A stretch of DNA of 64,000 nt, taken from NCBI GenBank assembly GCA_021838635.1, contig JAKCDC010000006.1:1-64000 (forward strand), written 5' to 3'. The notes beneath the pieces were generated by a model. It ran no database searches. It saw nothing but the letters and a program-made list of their open reading frames with translations, and was not told where the DNA came from. Position 1 is the first letter of the stretch; each line of letters starts with the position of its first letter. Both the position numbers and the translations under genes were made by a program. Source of the DNA: Pseudomonadota bacterium (lineage in GTDB: Bacteria > Pseudomonadota > Gammaproteobacteria > Steroidobacterales > Steroidobacteraceae). Shown in pieces: positions 27,601-36,628 of this stretch.

Positions 27601-30438
27601 GAGGAAGGCGGCAGCATCGTCTGCACCGGTACGCCGGCTGAGGTGCGCGCGCACCCGCAGTCGCACACCGCCCGGGCGCTCGTGGAATACGAACTCTCCC
27701 TCGCCGGAGAGCCGCCGGCCGCACCGTCGGTCGCCACGGTCACCGAGCCGGTCCCGAGCCGAGCGCTGATCGACCCGGCCGCGCGCCACGACATCGTCAT
27801 TCACAATGCCCGTGAGCACAATCTCAAGAGCATCGATGCGCGCATCCCGCGCAATCGATTCACGGTGATCACCGGAGTGTCGGGCTCCGGCAAATCGACA
27901 CTCGCCTTCGATATTTTGTTCAACGAGGGTCAGCGCCGCTACCTGGAATCTCTGAATGCGTACGCGCGTCAGTTCGTGCAGCCGGCGGCCCGTCCGGACG
28001 TGGACGCGATCTTCGGCATTCCGCCGACGGTTGCCATCGAGCAGCGCACCAGCCGCGGCGGGCGCAAGAGCACGGTGGCGACGCTGACGGAGATCTATCA
28101 CTTCCTGCGCCTGCTCTACGTGAAGCTCGGGACACAGTTCTGCCCCGACTGCGACGTGGCGATCGAACCGCAGAGCCCGGCCTCGATCGCCGCGCGGCTG
28201 CTGCGCGAGTACCGAGGCAAGCGCATCGAGCTGCTCGCACCGCTGGTCGTGGCGCGCAAGGGCTATTACACCGACCTCGCCAAGTGGGCGCACAAGAAGG
28301 GGTTCAAGACCCTGCGTGTCGACGGCACCGCGTTGCCCACCGCGAAGTGGCCACGGCTCTCGCGCTTCAAGGAGCACACGATCGAGCTGCCGGTGGCCAC
28401 CATCGAGATCGGTGCGCGCACCGACACCGAAGTGCACCAGGCACTGGCGCGCGCGCTGGATTTCGGCAAGGGTCTGGTACACGTGCTCACGCCCCATGCC
28501 GCGCGCGTCACCGTGTTTTCCACCAAACGGGCGTGCCCGTCGTGCGGGCGCAGCTTCGCCGAACCCGATCCGCGTTTGTTCTCATTCAACTCCAAACACG
28601 GCTGGTGCGAGCGCTGCTACGGCACGGGTGTGGCGATGGCGGGTTTCGACGCCGCGCAAAGCGGCGAGGAACACTGGTGGAATGATTGGCTCGAGGACGA
28701 GCCGCAGCCCTGTCCGGCCTGCACGGGCCAGCGCCTGAACCCGGTGGCGCTCAGCGTGCGATTCCGCGAACGCTCCATCGCCGCGCTGGCCCTCGAGCCG
28801 GCGGGACGCGCCGCGGAATTCTTCCGCCGGCTGAAACTCACGGGGCGCGAACGGCAGATCGCGCGCGACCTGCTCGCCGAGATCCGCTCACGATTGGCGT
28901 TTCTCGAGCGCGTCGGCCTCGGTTACCTGCAGCTCGACCGCGCGGCGCCGACGCTCTCCGGAGGCGAAGCCCAGCGCATCCGGCTGGCCGCGCAGCTCGG
29001 CTCGAATCTGCAGGGCGTGTGCTACGTACTCGATGAGCCGACGATCGGCCTGCATCCGCGCGACAACGAGATTCTGCTCGATGCGCTCGGGGAGCTCGCG
29101 AGCCACCGCAATACGCTGGTGGTCGTGGAGCATGACGAGGATACGATCCGCCGCGCCGATCACGTTCTGGATCTGGGCCCCGGCGCCGGCGTTCAGGGCG
29201 GGCAGATCGTCGCGGCCGGAACGGTGAAGGAACTGATGCGCAACCCCCGCTCCATCACCGGGCGATTCCTGCGCCGACCGCTGCGTCACCCGGCCGAGCC
29301 GCGCCGTGCAACGAATGCGAAATCCCCGCACCTGACGCTGCAGGGTATTTCGCTGCACAACGTCGCGGGTGATGTGCAGATCCCGCTCGGGCGACTGGTG
29401 GTGATCACGGGGGTGAGTGGTTCGGGCAAGTCGACCGTTGCGCGGGACGTGCTCTACACCAACCTGCGCCGCCTGCTCGGCCCGGCCGACAAGGCGGCTC
29501 GAGCCAACAGCGCTGCGCGTGCGGCCAAGCGTGCGGGCCGGCCGCGCCACAGCGAACTGACCGGCTGCCGCGCGGTCCGCGGTCTGGAGCACCTCGGGCG
29601 AGTGCTGGAGGTGGATCAGACGCCGATCGGCAAGACCCCGCGCTCCTGCCCGGCGACCTACATCGGATTCTGGGACGACATCCGGCAAATCTTCGCGGCC
29701 ACCAGCGAAGCACGCCTGCGCGGCTACACCGCCAGCCGTTTTTCGTTCAACACCGCCGGCGGACGCTGTGCGGCCTGCGAAGGTCAGGGCGTACAGACCA
29801 TCGAGATGAACTTCCTGCCCGATGTGAAGGTGCTCTGTGATGTCTGCGGCGGCCGGCGCTTCAGCTCCGAGACCCTCTCGGTGCTCTGGCGCGGCAAGAG
29901 TATTGGCGACGTGCTGGCCATGAATGTCGACGAGGCGGTGCCGTTCTTTGCCGCGCATGCGCGTATTCACCATGCGCTGAAGCTGCTGCAGGACGTCGGC
30001 CTGGGGTATCTGACGCTCGGCCAGCAGAGTCCGACGCTCTCCGGGGGCGAAGCGCAGCGCATCAAGCTGGTCACGGAGCTGGCCAAGGTGCGTGAGTCGG
30101 GGCCACCGGAGCGCCCCCGGGTCGGCGCGCGCTCGGCACGACACACACTCTATGTGCTCGATGAGCCGACCGTTGGTCTGCACATGGCCGATGTCGAGAA
30201 GTTGATCCTCGTGCTGCACCGACTGGTCGATGCCGGCAATACCGTCGTGGTGGTGGAGCACAACCTGGACGTGATGGCCGAGGCGGACTGGATCCTGGAC
30301 ATGGGTCCGGAGGCCGGCGAGCACGGCGGCCGACTCGTTGCTCAAGGCACGCCGGCGGCGGTAGCCCGGCGCGCCAAGCGCTCGCATACCGGCCGGGTGC
30401 TCGCGCAGTTCCTCGCGACGCGCTGCGGCGAGGATTGA
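24697..30438 (+). CDS. uvrA: Tandem (double-length) UvrA-type excinuclease ATPase
   Basis: A 1913-residue protein consisting of two complete UvrA units fused head to tail; ordinary UvrA has about 940 residues. UvrA scans DNA for damage and loads UvrB. Four Walker A motifs GVSGSGKS are at residues 36-43, 688-695, 1060-1067 and 1572-1579. Four ABC signatures LSGGE are at 522-526, 882-886, 1420-1424 and 1781-1785, each followed by an intact DEP(S/T) Walker B and an EH switch. Zinc modules with paired CxxC (for example CPTCSGNGF/CPDCDGRRY and CPSCGRSF/CERCYGTG) occur in both halves, as do both UvrB-binding-like inserts. A fused UvrA of this kind is known in Chlamydia. A standard uvrA may exist elsewhere, so the symbol is family-level. 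Confidence 0.93.
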   Translation: MTDAPRDVIRVRGARQNNLKNLDLDIPLNELVVVTGVSGSGKSSLVFDTLYAEGQRRYVETFSPYARQFLDRMDKPQVDTVGGIPPAIAIDQTNPVRTSRSTVGTMTELNDHLKLLFARTAVLYCQHCGHPVRRDSAETIHQQLLERAAAAGDPRLLVTFPVEVPGNFTTEEVRALLEKQGYTRFLEPPPRPSAPPPAGKRGRRKAAPVPAVTFEVIQDRLRAGRAERSRVLEALETALRVGRGKVTIHALDDADPPNTLAVWRFSSGLHCAECDLSYQEPSPSLFSFNSPLGACETCRGFGRVIGVDYGLVVPDDSKTLRGGAIKPWQTKSYAECQQDLEKYARKRAIPLDTPWRDLSAQQRDWVIEGEGEWSKGVWYGAKRFFAWLESRSYKMHVRVLLSRYRAYTPCETCGGARLKTQGLLWRVGDHDVADAALGATPRFQPRGTQWSEATRQSLPGLSLHDLMLLPVSRAREFFGTLRLPKPLDEAADLLLEQIRARFGYLVEVGLGYLTLDRQSRTLSGGEVQRINLTTALGTSLVNTLFVLDEPSIGLHPRDMQRVITVMKRLRDAGNSLLVVEHDPQIMLEADRILDLGPGAGERGGDIVFFGTPREIRRSAHSVTGEYLSGRKRVGSERAEGASPRTATPGEVVAEARSNRWIELHGVTQHNLKNAEVRIPLKRLVCVTGVSGSGKSTLIEDVLYPALLKYHGKPTEAPGTFAALAGAELIDDAVMVDQSPIGRTTRSNPASYVGAFDAIRALFAAEPAALERKYTAGTFSFNSGNGRCPTCSGNGFEHVEMQFLSDVYLRCPDCDGRRYRDEVLDVRREGADGRRANIAEVLQMTVTEALEFFRDSREICARLAPLADVGLEYVALGQPVPTLSGGEAQRLKLAGHLAEAGSVLSSITHKGKLFLFDEPTTGLHFQDVTRLLMAFRKLLAAGHSLLVIEHNLDVIRESDWIIDLGPEGGEEGGSIVCTGTPAEVRAHPQSHTARALVEYELSLAGEPPAAPSVATVTEPVPSRALIDPAARHDIVIHNAREHNLKSIDARIPRNRFTVITGVSGSGKSTLAFDILFNEGQRRYLESLNAYARQFVQPAARPDVDAIFGIPPTVAIEQRTSRGGRKSTVATLTEIYHFLRLLYVKLGTQFCPDCDVAIEPQSPASIAARLLREYRGKRIELLAPLVVARKGYYTDLAKWAHKKGFKTLRVDGTALPTAKWPRLSRFKEHTIELPVATIEIGARTDTEVHQALARALDFGKGLVHVLTPHAARVTVFSTKRACPSCGRSFAEPDPRLFSFNSKHGWCERCYGTGVAMAGFDAAQSGEEHWWNDWLEDEPQPCPACTGQRLNPVALSVRFRERSIAALALEPAGRAAEFFRRLKLTGRERQIARDLLAEIRSRLAFLERVGLGYLQLDRAAPTLSGGEAQRIRLAAQLGSNLQGVCYVLDEPTIGLHPRDNEILLDALGELASHRNTLVVVEHDEDTIRRADHVLDLGPGAGVQGGQIVAAGTVKELMRNPRSITGRFLRRPLRHPAEPRRATNAKSPHLTLQGISLHNVAGDVQIPLGRLVVITGVSGSGKSTVARDVLYTNLRRLLGPADKAARANSAARAAKRAGRPRHSELTGCRAVRGLEHLGRVLEVDQTPIGKTPRSCPATYIGFWDDIRQIFAATSEARLRGYTASRFSFNTAGGRCAACEGQGVQTIEMNFLPDVKVLCDVCGGRRFSSETLSVLWRGKSIGDVLAMNVDEAVPFFAAHARIHHALKLLQDVGLGYLTLGQQSPTLSGGEAQRIKLVTELAKVRESGPPERPRVGARSARHTLYVLDEPTVGLHMADVEKLILVLHRLVDAGNTVVVVEHNLDVMAEADWILDMGPEAGEHGGRLVAQGTPAAVARRAKRSHTGRVLAQFLATRCGED

Positions 30439-30452
30439 GGTACAGTGCCGCC

Positions 30453-30755
30453 ATGGCCCACGAGCTGGTCTGTTGGAAATGCGGCGCCTCGCTGGCGGAT
30501 CTGGCGCTGCCGCTGCGCCGCTTGGAGGAGTGTCCTAAGTGCCGCGCGCAGTTGCACGCGTGCCGCATGTGCCGCGAATACGACACCCGCATTGCGGGCG
30601 CCTGCCGTGAGCAAAGCGCCGAGGAAGTACGCAACAAGGAGGGGGCGAACTTCTGCGATTTCTTCCGCCCGCGCCCCGGAGCGTACGCGGCGGGACACGG
30701 CGCCGCGAGTGATCAGGCACTGAGCGAGCTGCGCAAGCTGTTCGGGCCGCGCTGA
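30453..30755 (+). CDS. Small zinc-ribbon protein
   Basis: A 100-residue cytoplasmic protein starting MAHELVCWKCGASLADLALP at ATG 30453, 14 bases after the uvrA-type stop. Cysteine pairs CWKC, CPKC and CRMC, then single cysteines in ACREQ and NFCDFF, indicate one or two zinc ribbons of the rubredoxin-like type. An acidic/basic helical tail follows. I recognise the overall form as a conserved hypothetical of proteobacteria but no function. Its position suggests cotranscription with the repair gene. Confidence 0.8.
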   Translation: MAHELVCWKCGASLADLALPLRRLEECPKCRAQLHACRMCREYDTRIAGACREQSAEEVRNKEGANFCDFFRPRPGAYAAGHGAASDQALSELRKLFGPR

Positions 30756-30784
30756 ACAGCGAGGAGCACGCCGTCCGCCGGCCG

Positions 30785-32233
30785 TCAGTTCTTACGGACT
30801 CGCTCGCCCAACCGCTCCAGCAGCCGCGTGAACGGCGTGCTCCTCTCTGCCTTGCGGGCCCCACCGGAAGCGCGCGCGCCGGCCTCCTCGCGCCGATCGT
30901 CGATAGTCAGTTCGTGGGCACCGAGAATTTCCAGAGTTTCCTCCAGCGTCTGCGGTGCGCGGCGCTCGCGCGCGTGCACCTTGCCACCGCCCGTGGCGCG
31001 CTTGGCCATGGCCGCCGGCCGCAGCTCGTGCACCGGCGCCTTCGGCGGCGTCACGGCCGCAGTCTCCCGCCTCGCTGCGGCTCGCGCCGGCGTCTCTTCT
31101 TCGAACAGCTTGAACTCGTGATCCACGGCCTGCGGAGCTTGCGGAACGGGCCGCAGCGATAGCGCGCCGGACTCCCCGCTCACGCGCTGGCGTTCATCGC
31201 CGCTCACAGGCACCACGGCGGCCGACGGAAACTCCGAGCGCACGTAGCCTGCAACCTGCTTGGCGGAGATCGGATCGTTGAAGAAACCCAGGCGCAGCCC
31301 GTACCACTTGCGGCCCTCGCGGCTACCCTCCACGCAGTACAGCGTGTAGGCGCTGAAGATCGCCAGCGGCGGCAGCTTCTCGAACGCGATCGGCTGCACC
31401 GACCACTTCAGCTGCACGGCGAACGCAGCCGGCTTGGCGAGCGCCTCGGGCGTACGCCCTTCGAGGCACTGCAGCGCCTGGACATCCGAGAGCGCCGCCT
31501 CGGGGAGCGGCAGCGTACGCGTCGCGCCAGTCGTTTCCAGAGGCTCATCGAGCGACGCCAGGACCTCCTTGATGTTGGAATTTCCGAACACGGCCGGTGC
31601 TCGGGCTGGCACCGCAGGGGCAGCGGCCGCGGCGTGCGCCGCAGGACCGGCCGCGGCAGCGCGTGACGGCGGGACCGCCGCACGGACCGGCGCCAGCACA
31701 GGCGTCGGCGCCAGCACGGGCGTGGGTGCGGCTTTCGCCTCGGCAGGTGGATGCAGCGTCGGCACCGCCTGCGGCGCATCAGGCGCCTCGAGGAGCGAGA
31801 GCTCTGGCGGGGTCGGCGCCTCGACCTGCACTTCGACCGGTGGTTCGACCTGCGGCGCGACCGAATGCGGGCCAGCCGCATGCGCCGCCTGCGCTTCGGC
31901 AGCGGCCACGGCGCGGGCGCGCAGCTTCTTGCCGGGGGCTTCGCCGGCCCAGGCACCCGGATAAATCTCACGCACCAGGCCGAGCCAGCTCTCCGCCTCA
32001 GCCTGGGTGGTGAAGAAGCCCATGTGCAGACGGAACCGCTCACGGCCTTCCTCGAAGCGTCGGCTCACGAAAAACGTGAAGCGGCTGAGCTCAGGAAGGT
32101 CGGCGCGCGGCAGCGCCATGGGCGTGCTCGAGGAGCACAGGTTGATGACGAACGGCCCGGCCTCGGCGGCGGGACCGACCGATGATGGCGCGCCGGTCTG
32201 AGGGAGCGGCGCCAGATTTTCCGCTGGTGTCAT
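30785..32233 (-). CDS. Large protein with two SPOR-like modules
   Basis: A 482-residue protein without signal peptide or membrane segment. Two similar modules are seen: residues about 28-95 (FVINLCSSSTPMALP, LHMGFFTTQAEAESWLGLV) and about 271-343 (FAVQLKWSVQPIAFEKLP, LRLGFFNDPISAKQVAGYV). Both have the beta-alpha-beta layout and the GFF...A motif of SPOR-like domains. They are joined by an Ala/Pro/Val-rich linker of about 130 residues. A C-terminal conserved part is TLEETLEILGAHELTIDD. SPOR domains usually bind denuded peptidoglycan in the periplasm, so a cytoplasmic form is odd. ATG 32233 is chosen; the open frame upstream is Arg-rich and unlikely. Confidence 0.75.
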   Translation of the reverse strand: MTPAENLAPLPQTGAPSSVGPAAEAGPFVINLCSSSTPMALPRADLPELSRFTFFVSRRFEEGRERFRLHMGFFTTQAEAESWLGLVREIYPGAWAGEAPGKKLRARAVAAAEAQAAHAAGPHSVAPQVEPPVEVQVEAPTPPELSLLEAPDAPQAVPTLHPPAEAKAAPTPVLAPTPVLAPVRAAVPPSRAAAAGPAAHAAAAAPAVPARAPAVFGNSNIKEVLASLDEPLETTGATRTLPLPEAALSDVQALQCLEGRTPEALAKPAAFAVQLKWSVQPIAFEKLPPLAIFSAYTLYCVEGSREGRKWYGLRLGFFNDPISAKQVAGYVRSEFPSAAVVPVSGDERQRVSGESGALSLRPVPQAPQAVDHEFKLFEEETPARAAARRETAAVTPPKAPVHELRPAAMAKRATGGGKVHARERRAPQTLEETLEILGAHELTIDDRREEAGARASGGARKAERSTPFTRLLERLGERVRKN

Positions 32234-32565
32234 GTCTCTTGGACGCTCGGTCGTAGTGCCCCGGCCGACGGTTCGCCCCTGGAGACGGAGGAAGCTTACG
32301 ATGCGCCTGCGGCGCGATCGTGGCGGCCCCGCCGTCATGGGAATGTCCCGAAGACCGGTGGCTTTGCGTCCCCGCCTTTCGACGGGTTTGCCCTTTACAC
32401 GCGATGCAGTGTCGAGGTAGGGGCCGCGTGAGTCAAGCGTTCCGATGCGGCATATTTCTCAGCTCGTATTTACCGCAGCGCTCAGCGTACATAACGCAGC
32501 GTCGCATGCCCGCGGCGGCGCCATTTATGTCGCCTGCGCGTCGTCATATGTCATGCGGGCGGCAT
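32234..32565. other. Gap between hutU and the SPOR-like gene
   Basis: About 330 bases with no gene recognised. The stretch 32440-32560 is visibly richer in A+T than its surroundings. It should hold the promoter of the minus-strand SPOR-like gene and the 3' end of the hut transcript. No clear terminator is visible. Confidence 0.5.
32408..32436 (-). promoter_or_regulatory. Possible sigma-70 promoter for the SPOR-like gene
   Basis: On the minus strand TTGACT (32431-32436) is followed after 17 bases by GACACT (32408-32413). The -35 matches five of six bases, the -10 only three. The implied leader is about 165 bases. Confidence 0.3.
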
Positions 32566-34263
32566 TCAAGCCGGATCCGAGAATATTCCCGGCAGATCAA
32601 GCCCCTGTTCACGCGCACAGGCGATCGCCTGCGGATAGCCGGCATCGGCATGGCGCATCACGCCGCTCGCCGGATCGTTCCATAGCACGCGCGCAATGCG
32701 CCGCGCAGCCGCCTCCGTGCCGTCGCACACGATGACCAGACCGGCGTGTTGGGAAAATCCCATTCCAACACCGCCACCATGATGTAGCGAAACCCATGTG
32801 GCGCCCGAGGCGGTGCTGAGCAACGCGTTCAACAGCGGCCAATCTGACACCGCATCGGATCCGTCGCGCATCGCCTCAGTCTCGCGGTTCGGCGAGGCCA
32901 CCGAACCGGAGTCCAGATGATCGCGACCGATCACCACCGGTGCCTTCAGCTCCCCGCGCGCCACCATGTCGTTGAAGGCGAGGCCGAGACGGTGCCGATC
33001 GCCGAGTCCAACCCAGCAGATGCGCGCCGGCAGTCCCTGGAAGTGGATTCGCTCGCGTGCCATGTCCAGCCAGTGATGCAGGTGTTTGTCCTCGGGCAGC
33101 AGCTCCTTGACCTTCGCGTCGGTTTTAAAAATGTCCTGCGGATCGCCGGACAGTGCGGCCCAGCGGAATGGCCCCACACCGCGGCAAAACAGCGGGCGGA
33201 TGTATGCCGGCACAAAGCCGGGGAAGTCGAACGCGTTCTTGACGCCCTCCTCGAGGGCCATCTGCCGGATGTTGTTGCCGTAGTCCACCGTCGGCACACC
33301 GGCAGCGTGAAAATCGAGCATCGCCCGCACGTGCGCGGCCATCGACGTCCTGGCGGCGCGGATCACGGCCTGCGGATCGCGCTCGCGCATCTCGAGCCAG
33401 TGCTCGACACTCCAATCAACGGGCAGGTAGCCGTTCAGCGGATCGTGCGCAGAGGTCTGATCGGTGAGCAGGTCGGGCCGCACACCGCGCTTGAACAATT
33501 CCGGCAGCACTTCGGCGGCATTGCCGAGCAATCCGACCGACACCGCCCGGCCATCGGCACAGGCGCGCTGCATGATGTGAAGCGCCTCATCGAGACGCTC
33601 CGTGGCATGGTCGAGATATCCCGAGCGCAGACGCATCTCGATGCGCGAGCGCTGGCACTCGATCGCCAGACAGGAGGCACCGGCCATTACCGCCGCAAGC
33701 GGCTGCGCGCCGCCCATGCCACCGAGGCCGGCGGTGAGCAGCCAGCGGCCCTTGAGCGATCCCTCGTAATGCCGCCGCCCCATCTCGACGAATGTCTCGT
33801 AGGTTCCCTGGACGATGCCCTGACTGCCGATGTAGATCCAGGAACCGGCCGTCATCTGCCCATACATCATCAAGCCCTTGCGGTCGAGCTCGTTGAAGTG
33901 CTCCCAGCTCGCCCAGCGCGGCACGAGATTGGAATTTGCGATGAGCACCCGTGGTGCGTCGGCATGCGTCGTGAACACGCCGACCGGCTTGCCCGACTGA
34001 ATGAGCAGCGTCTGGTCGGCCTCGAGCCGGCGCAGCGTTGCAACGATGGTGTCGTAGCTTTCCCAGTCGCGGGCGGCGCGGCCGATGCCGCCGTACACCA
34101 CGAGTTCTTGCGGCCGCTCGCCCACCGCCGGGTCGAGGTTGTTCATCAACATGCGCAGCGGCGCCTCGGTGAGCCAGCTCTTGGCCGTGAGCGTCGTGCC
34201 GGTGGGGGCATGAATGACGCGGGTGGTGTCGAGGCGGGTCCGGGGCTTGCGATCTGCGCTCAT
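32566..34263 (-). CDS. hutU: Urocanate hydratase
   Basis: A 565-residue urocanase that converts urocanate to 4-imidazolone-5-propionate using NAD+ as an electrophile. Signatures are strong: [30 protein letters not shown] at the N-terminus (residues about 34-63), [24 protein letters not shown], the NAD loop [17 protein letters not shown], and [18 protein letters not shown]. The ATG overlaps the hutG stop by one base (TGATG on the minus strand), so it is the last gene of the hutI-hutH-hutG-hutU unit. Confidence 0.97.
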   Translation of the reverse strand: MSADRKPRTRLDTTRVIHAPTGTTLTAKSWLTEAPLRMLMNNLDPAVGERPQELVVYGGIGRAARDWESYDTIVATLRRLEADQTLLIQSGKPVGVFTTHADAPRVLIANSNLVPRWASWEHFNELDRKGLMMYGQMTAGSWIYIGSQGIVQGTYETFVEMGRRHYEGSLKGRWLLTAGLGGMGGAQPLAAVMAGASCLAIECQRSRIEMRLRSGYLDHATERLDEALHIMQRACADGRAVSVGLLGNAAEVLPELFKRGVRPDLLTDQTSAHDPLNGYLPVDWSVEHWLEMRERDPQAVIRAARTSMAAHVRAMLDFHAAGVPTVDYGNNIRQMALEEGVKNAFDFPGFVPAYIRPLFCRGVGPFRWAALSGDPQDIFKTDAKVKELLPEDKHLHHWLDMARERIHFQGLPARICWVGLGDRHRLGLAFNDMVARGELKAPVVIGRDHLDSGSVASPNRETEAMRDGSDAVSDWPLLNALLSTASGATWVSLHHGGGVGMGFSQHAGLVIVCDGTEAAARRIARVLWNDPASGVMRHADAGYPQAIACAREQGLDLPGIFSDPA

Positions 34264-35090
34264 CAGGCGACTCCCGTGGTAGCGTGGGCGAAATCCAGAC
34301 AGGCGCTGAGCGCGCGCTGCAGCACCTGGCTGAGCGGCGCAGCCCGCGCCGGTTCGAACGGCGGCGGCCAGTTGCCATAACCGGGGACGGCCGGCTCGTT
34401 GAGGTAGCTGCGGCAGGCGAGTTCCATCTGCACGGCGTGCACATCGCGCTCGGGGCAGCCGTAATGCCGCGTGGTCCAGCCGCCGACGAAGCGGCCATCG
34501 GTGACACGCGTGAAGCTCGGACTCTCACACGCCTGCTCGAGGGCCCGCCGCAGCGCCGGGGCGCAGCTCGCGCCGCGGTTCGTGCCGAGGTTCAGGTGCG
34601 CCAGCTCCCCTTCAAACAGTCGCGGCACGCGTGAGCGGATCGAGTGCGCGTCGTACAGCACGACCCGGCCGTGCTCGGCGCGCAGCCGCTCGAGTTCGGC
34701 GCTGAGCGCGGCGTGATACGGCTCGAAGTACTGCGCGCGTCGTGCGGCAATCTCGGCCGCCTGCGGCGCCTCGCCCTCGCGGTAGAGCGGCTCACCATCA
34801 AAGGTATGGGTCGGACACAGTTCGGTGGTGTTCTGACCCGGATAGAGCGAGGCACCTGAGGGATCGCGATTGACGTCGATCACCGTGCGACTGATGTCCG
34901 TGCGCACCGTGGTAGCCCCGAGCGCGAGCGCCATCGCGTAGAGCCGATCGACGTACCAGTCCGCGTCTTTGCGGGCGAGCCAGGGCGAGACCAGCCGGTC
35001 GGCCACTGGCGCCGGCAATTGCGTGCCCGTGTGAGGAAAACTGACCACGAGCGGCGCATCGCCGCGCTCGACTTCCAGCCACTCGCTCAT
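34263..35090 (-). CDS. hutG: N-formylglutamate deformylase
   Basis: A 275-residue HutG of the zinc-dependent N-formylglutamate amidohydrolase family. It splits N-formylglutamate into glutamate and formate. Motifs: [14 protein letters not shown] near residue 13, [52 protein letters not shown] and [10 protein letters not shown], then the C-terminal [24 protein letters not shown]. Together with HutF this defines the five-step, formate-releasing route rather than direct formamide release by HutE-type enzymes. The start overlaps the hutH stop by four bases. Confidence 0.95.
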   Translation of the reverse strand: MSEWLEVERGDAPLVVSFPHTGTQLPAPVADRLVSPWLARKDADWYVDRLYAMALALGATTVRTDISRTVIDVNRDPSGASLYPGQNTTELCPTHTFDGEPLYREGEAPQAAEIAARRAQYFEPYHAALSAELERLRAEHGRVVLYDAHSIRSRVPRLFEGELAHLNLGTNRGASCAPALRRALEQACESPSFTRVTDGRFVGGWTTRHYGCPERDVHAVQMELACRSYLNEPAVPGYGNWPPPFEPARAAPLSQVLQRALSACLDFAHATTGVA

Positions 35091-36628
35091 GTCGGCTCCA
35101 GCGCGGGCAGTGGCACGTCGGCGGCCGCCCGCGGCAGCGCCCGCTCGCGAACCAGCTCCGCGGCGGCCTCGAGATCGGTGTGCAGATAGCGGTCCTCGCC
35201 GAGCGGCGGGATTCGCGTGCGCACCGCGCTGCGCACCGCTTCAAGCACCTTGCTTGAGCGAAGCCCGCGGTGAAAGTCGCAGCCCTGTGCCGCGGTGATC
35301 AGCTCGATGCCGACGATCGCCGCGGCGTTGCGGGTCATCTGGTGCAGGCGGCGTGCCGCGTGCGCGGCCATCGAGACATGGTCTTCCTGGTTGGCCGAGG
35401 TCGGAATCGAATCGACGCTGGCCGGATGCGCGCACTGCTTGTTCTCGGACACCAGTGCCGCGGCAGTCACCTGCGGCATCATCAGCCCGGAGTTCAGGCC
35501 CGGACTTGGCGTCAGAAACGCCGGCAGTCCGGAGAGCGCCGGGTCGACCAGCATGGCAATGCGCCGCTCGCAGAGCGAGCCGATCTCGCACAGCGCCAGC
35601 GCCATGACGTCGGCGGCGAACGCCACCGGCTCGGCGTGGAAGTTGCCGCCGGAGAGCGCCTCATCGGTGTCGGGAAAGATCAGCGGGTTATCCGATACGC
35701 CATTGGCTTCGCACGCGAGCGTACCGGCGGCGTGGCGCAGCAGATCGAGCGCCGCACCCATCACCTGCGGCTGGCAGCGCAGGCAGTACGGATCCTGGAC
35801 TCTCGGGTCGGCCGTGCGGTGCGAATCACGGATCGCCGATCCGGCCATGAGCGCACGCAGCGCGGCGGCTGTTTCGATCTGACCACGATGCGCGCGCAGC
35901 GCATGGATGCGCGCATCGAAGGGGGTATCGGAACCCTTGGCGGCCTCCGTCGACAGCGCGCCGGTGATCAGGGCGGATTGGAACACCGTCTCGATGTCGA
36001 ACAGAGCCGCGAGCGCGTTGGCCGTCGAGAACTGCGTGCCGTTCAGGAGCGCAAGACCTTCTTTGGGCGCGAGCGTCAGCGGCACCAGTCCCGCCTCGCG
36101 CAGCGCCTGTGCCGCGGGCGCGCGCGTCCCGTCCGGGCGGCGGATCTCCCCGACGCCGATCAGCGCGGAGGCCAGGTGCGCCAGCGGCGCCAGATCGCCG
36201 GAGGCGCCCACGGAACCCTGGGCCGGAACGACCGGCAGCAGGTCGCGCTCCAGCAGCGCACACAGGTGCCGAACTGTTTCGGGACGCACTCCCGAGGCGC
36301 CCTGCGCCACGTTGGCGATCTTCAGCGCCATCATCAGCCGCGTGACGGATGCAGGCATGATCTCGCCCACCCCCGCACAGTGCGACAACACGATATTGCG
36401 CTGCAGCCGGGCCAGATCGGCCGCCTCGATGCGCACGCTGGCAAGCTTGCCGAATCCGGTGTTGATCCCGTAGACCGGCTCCCCGCGCGCCACGATGCGC
36501 GTGACGGCCTGCGCGCCACGCGCGATCCCGGCATAACAGCGCTCATCGAGCGCCACGGGGCGGCCGCGGTAAATCGCCGCCCAATCGGCCAGCGGGACTC
36601 GGCCGGGTGTCATTACGATAGCAGTCAA
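35087..36628 (-). CDS. hutH: Histidine ammonia-lyase
   Basis: A 513-residue HutH that deaminates histidine to urocanate. The Ala-Ser-Gly triad that cyclises into the MIO electrophile is A142-S143-G144 in [23 protein letters not shown] and the C-terminal NQEDHVSM are also conserved. TTG 36628 is preferred over ATG 36613: GGAGG lies five bases before TTG but 18 or more bases before ATG, and TTG overlaps the hutI stop (TTGA). This fits tight translational coupling in the operon. Confidence 0.96.
   Translation of the reverse strand: MTAIVMTPGRVPLADWAAIYRGRPVALDERCYAGIARGAQAVTRIVARGEPVYGINTGFGKLASVRIEAADLARLQRNIVLSHCAGVGEIMPASVTRLMMALKIANVAQGASGVRPETVRHLCALLERDLLPVVPAQGSVGASGDLAPLAHLASALIGVGEIRRPDGTRAPAAQALREAGLVPLTLAPKEGLALLNGTQFSTANALAALFDIETVFQSALITGALSTEAAKGSDTPFDARIHALRAHRGQIETAAALRALMAGSAIRDSHRTADPRVQDPYCLRCQPQVMGAALDLLRHAAGTLACEANGVSDNPLIFPDTDEALSGGNFHAEPVAFAADVMALALCEIGSLCERRIAMLVDPALSGLPAFLTPSPGLNSGLMMPQVTAAALVSENKQCAHPASVDSIPTSANQEDHVSMAAHAARRLHQMTRNAAAIVGIELITAAQGCDFHRGLRSSKVLEAVRSAVRTRIPPLGEDRYLHTDLEAAAELVRERALPRAAADVPLPALEPT

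Noticed and set aside
25900-30387. Long open frames antisense to the uvrA-type gene (about 500 codons each near 25900-27420 and 28888-30387)
   Set aside because: They are rich in Arg, His and Ala with no motifs, and mirror conserved UvrA codons. High-G+C genes routinely create such shadows.
32234-32565. Island-like insertion in the AT-richer stretch before hutU's end
   Set aside because: It is short, has no genes or repeats, and is adequately explained as a promoter region.
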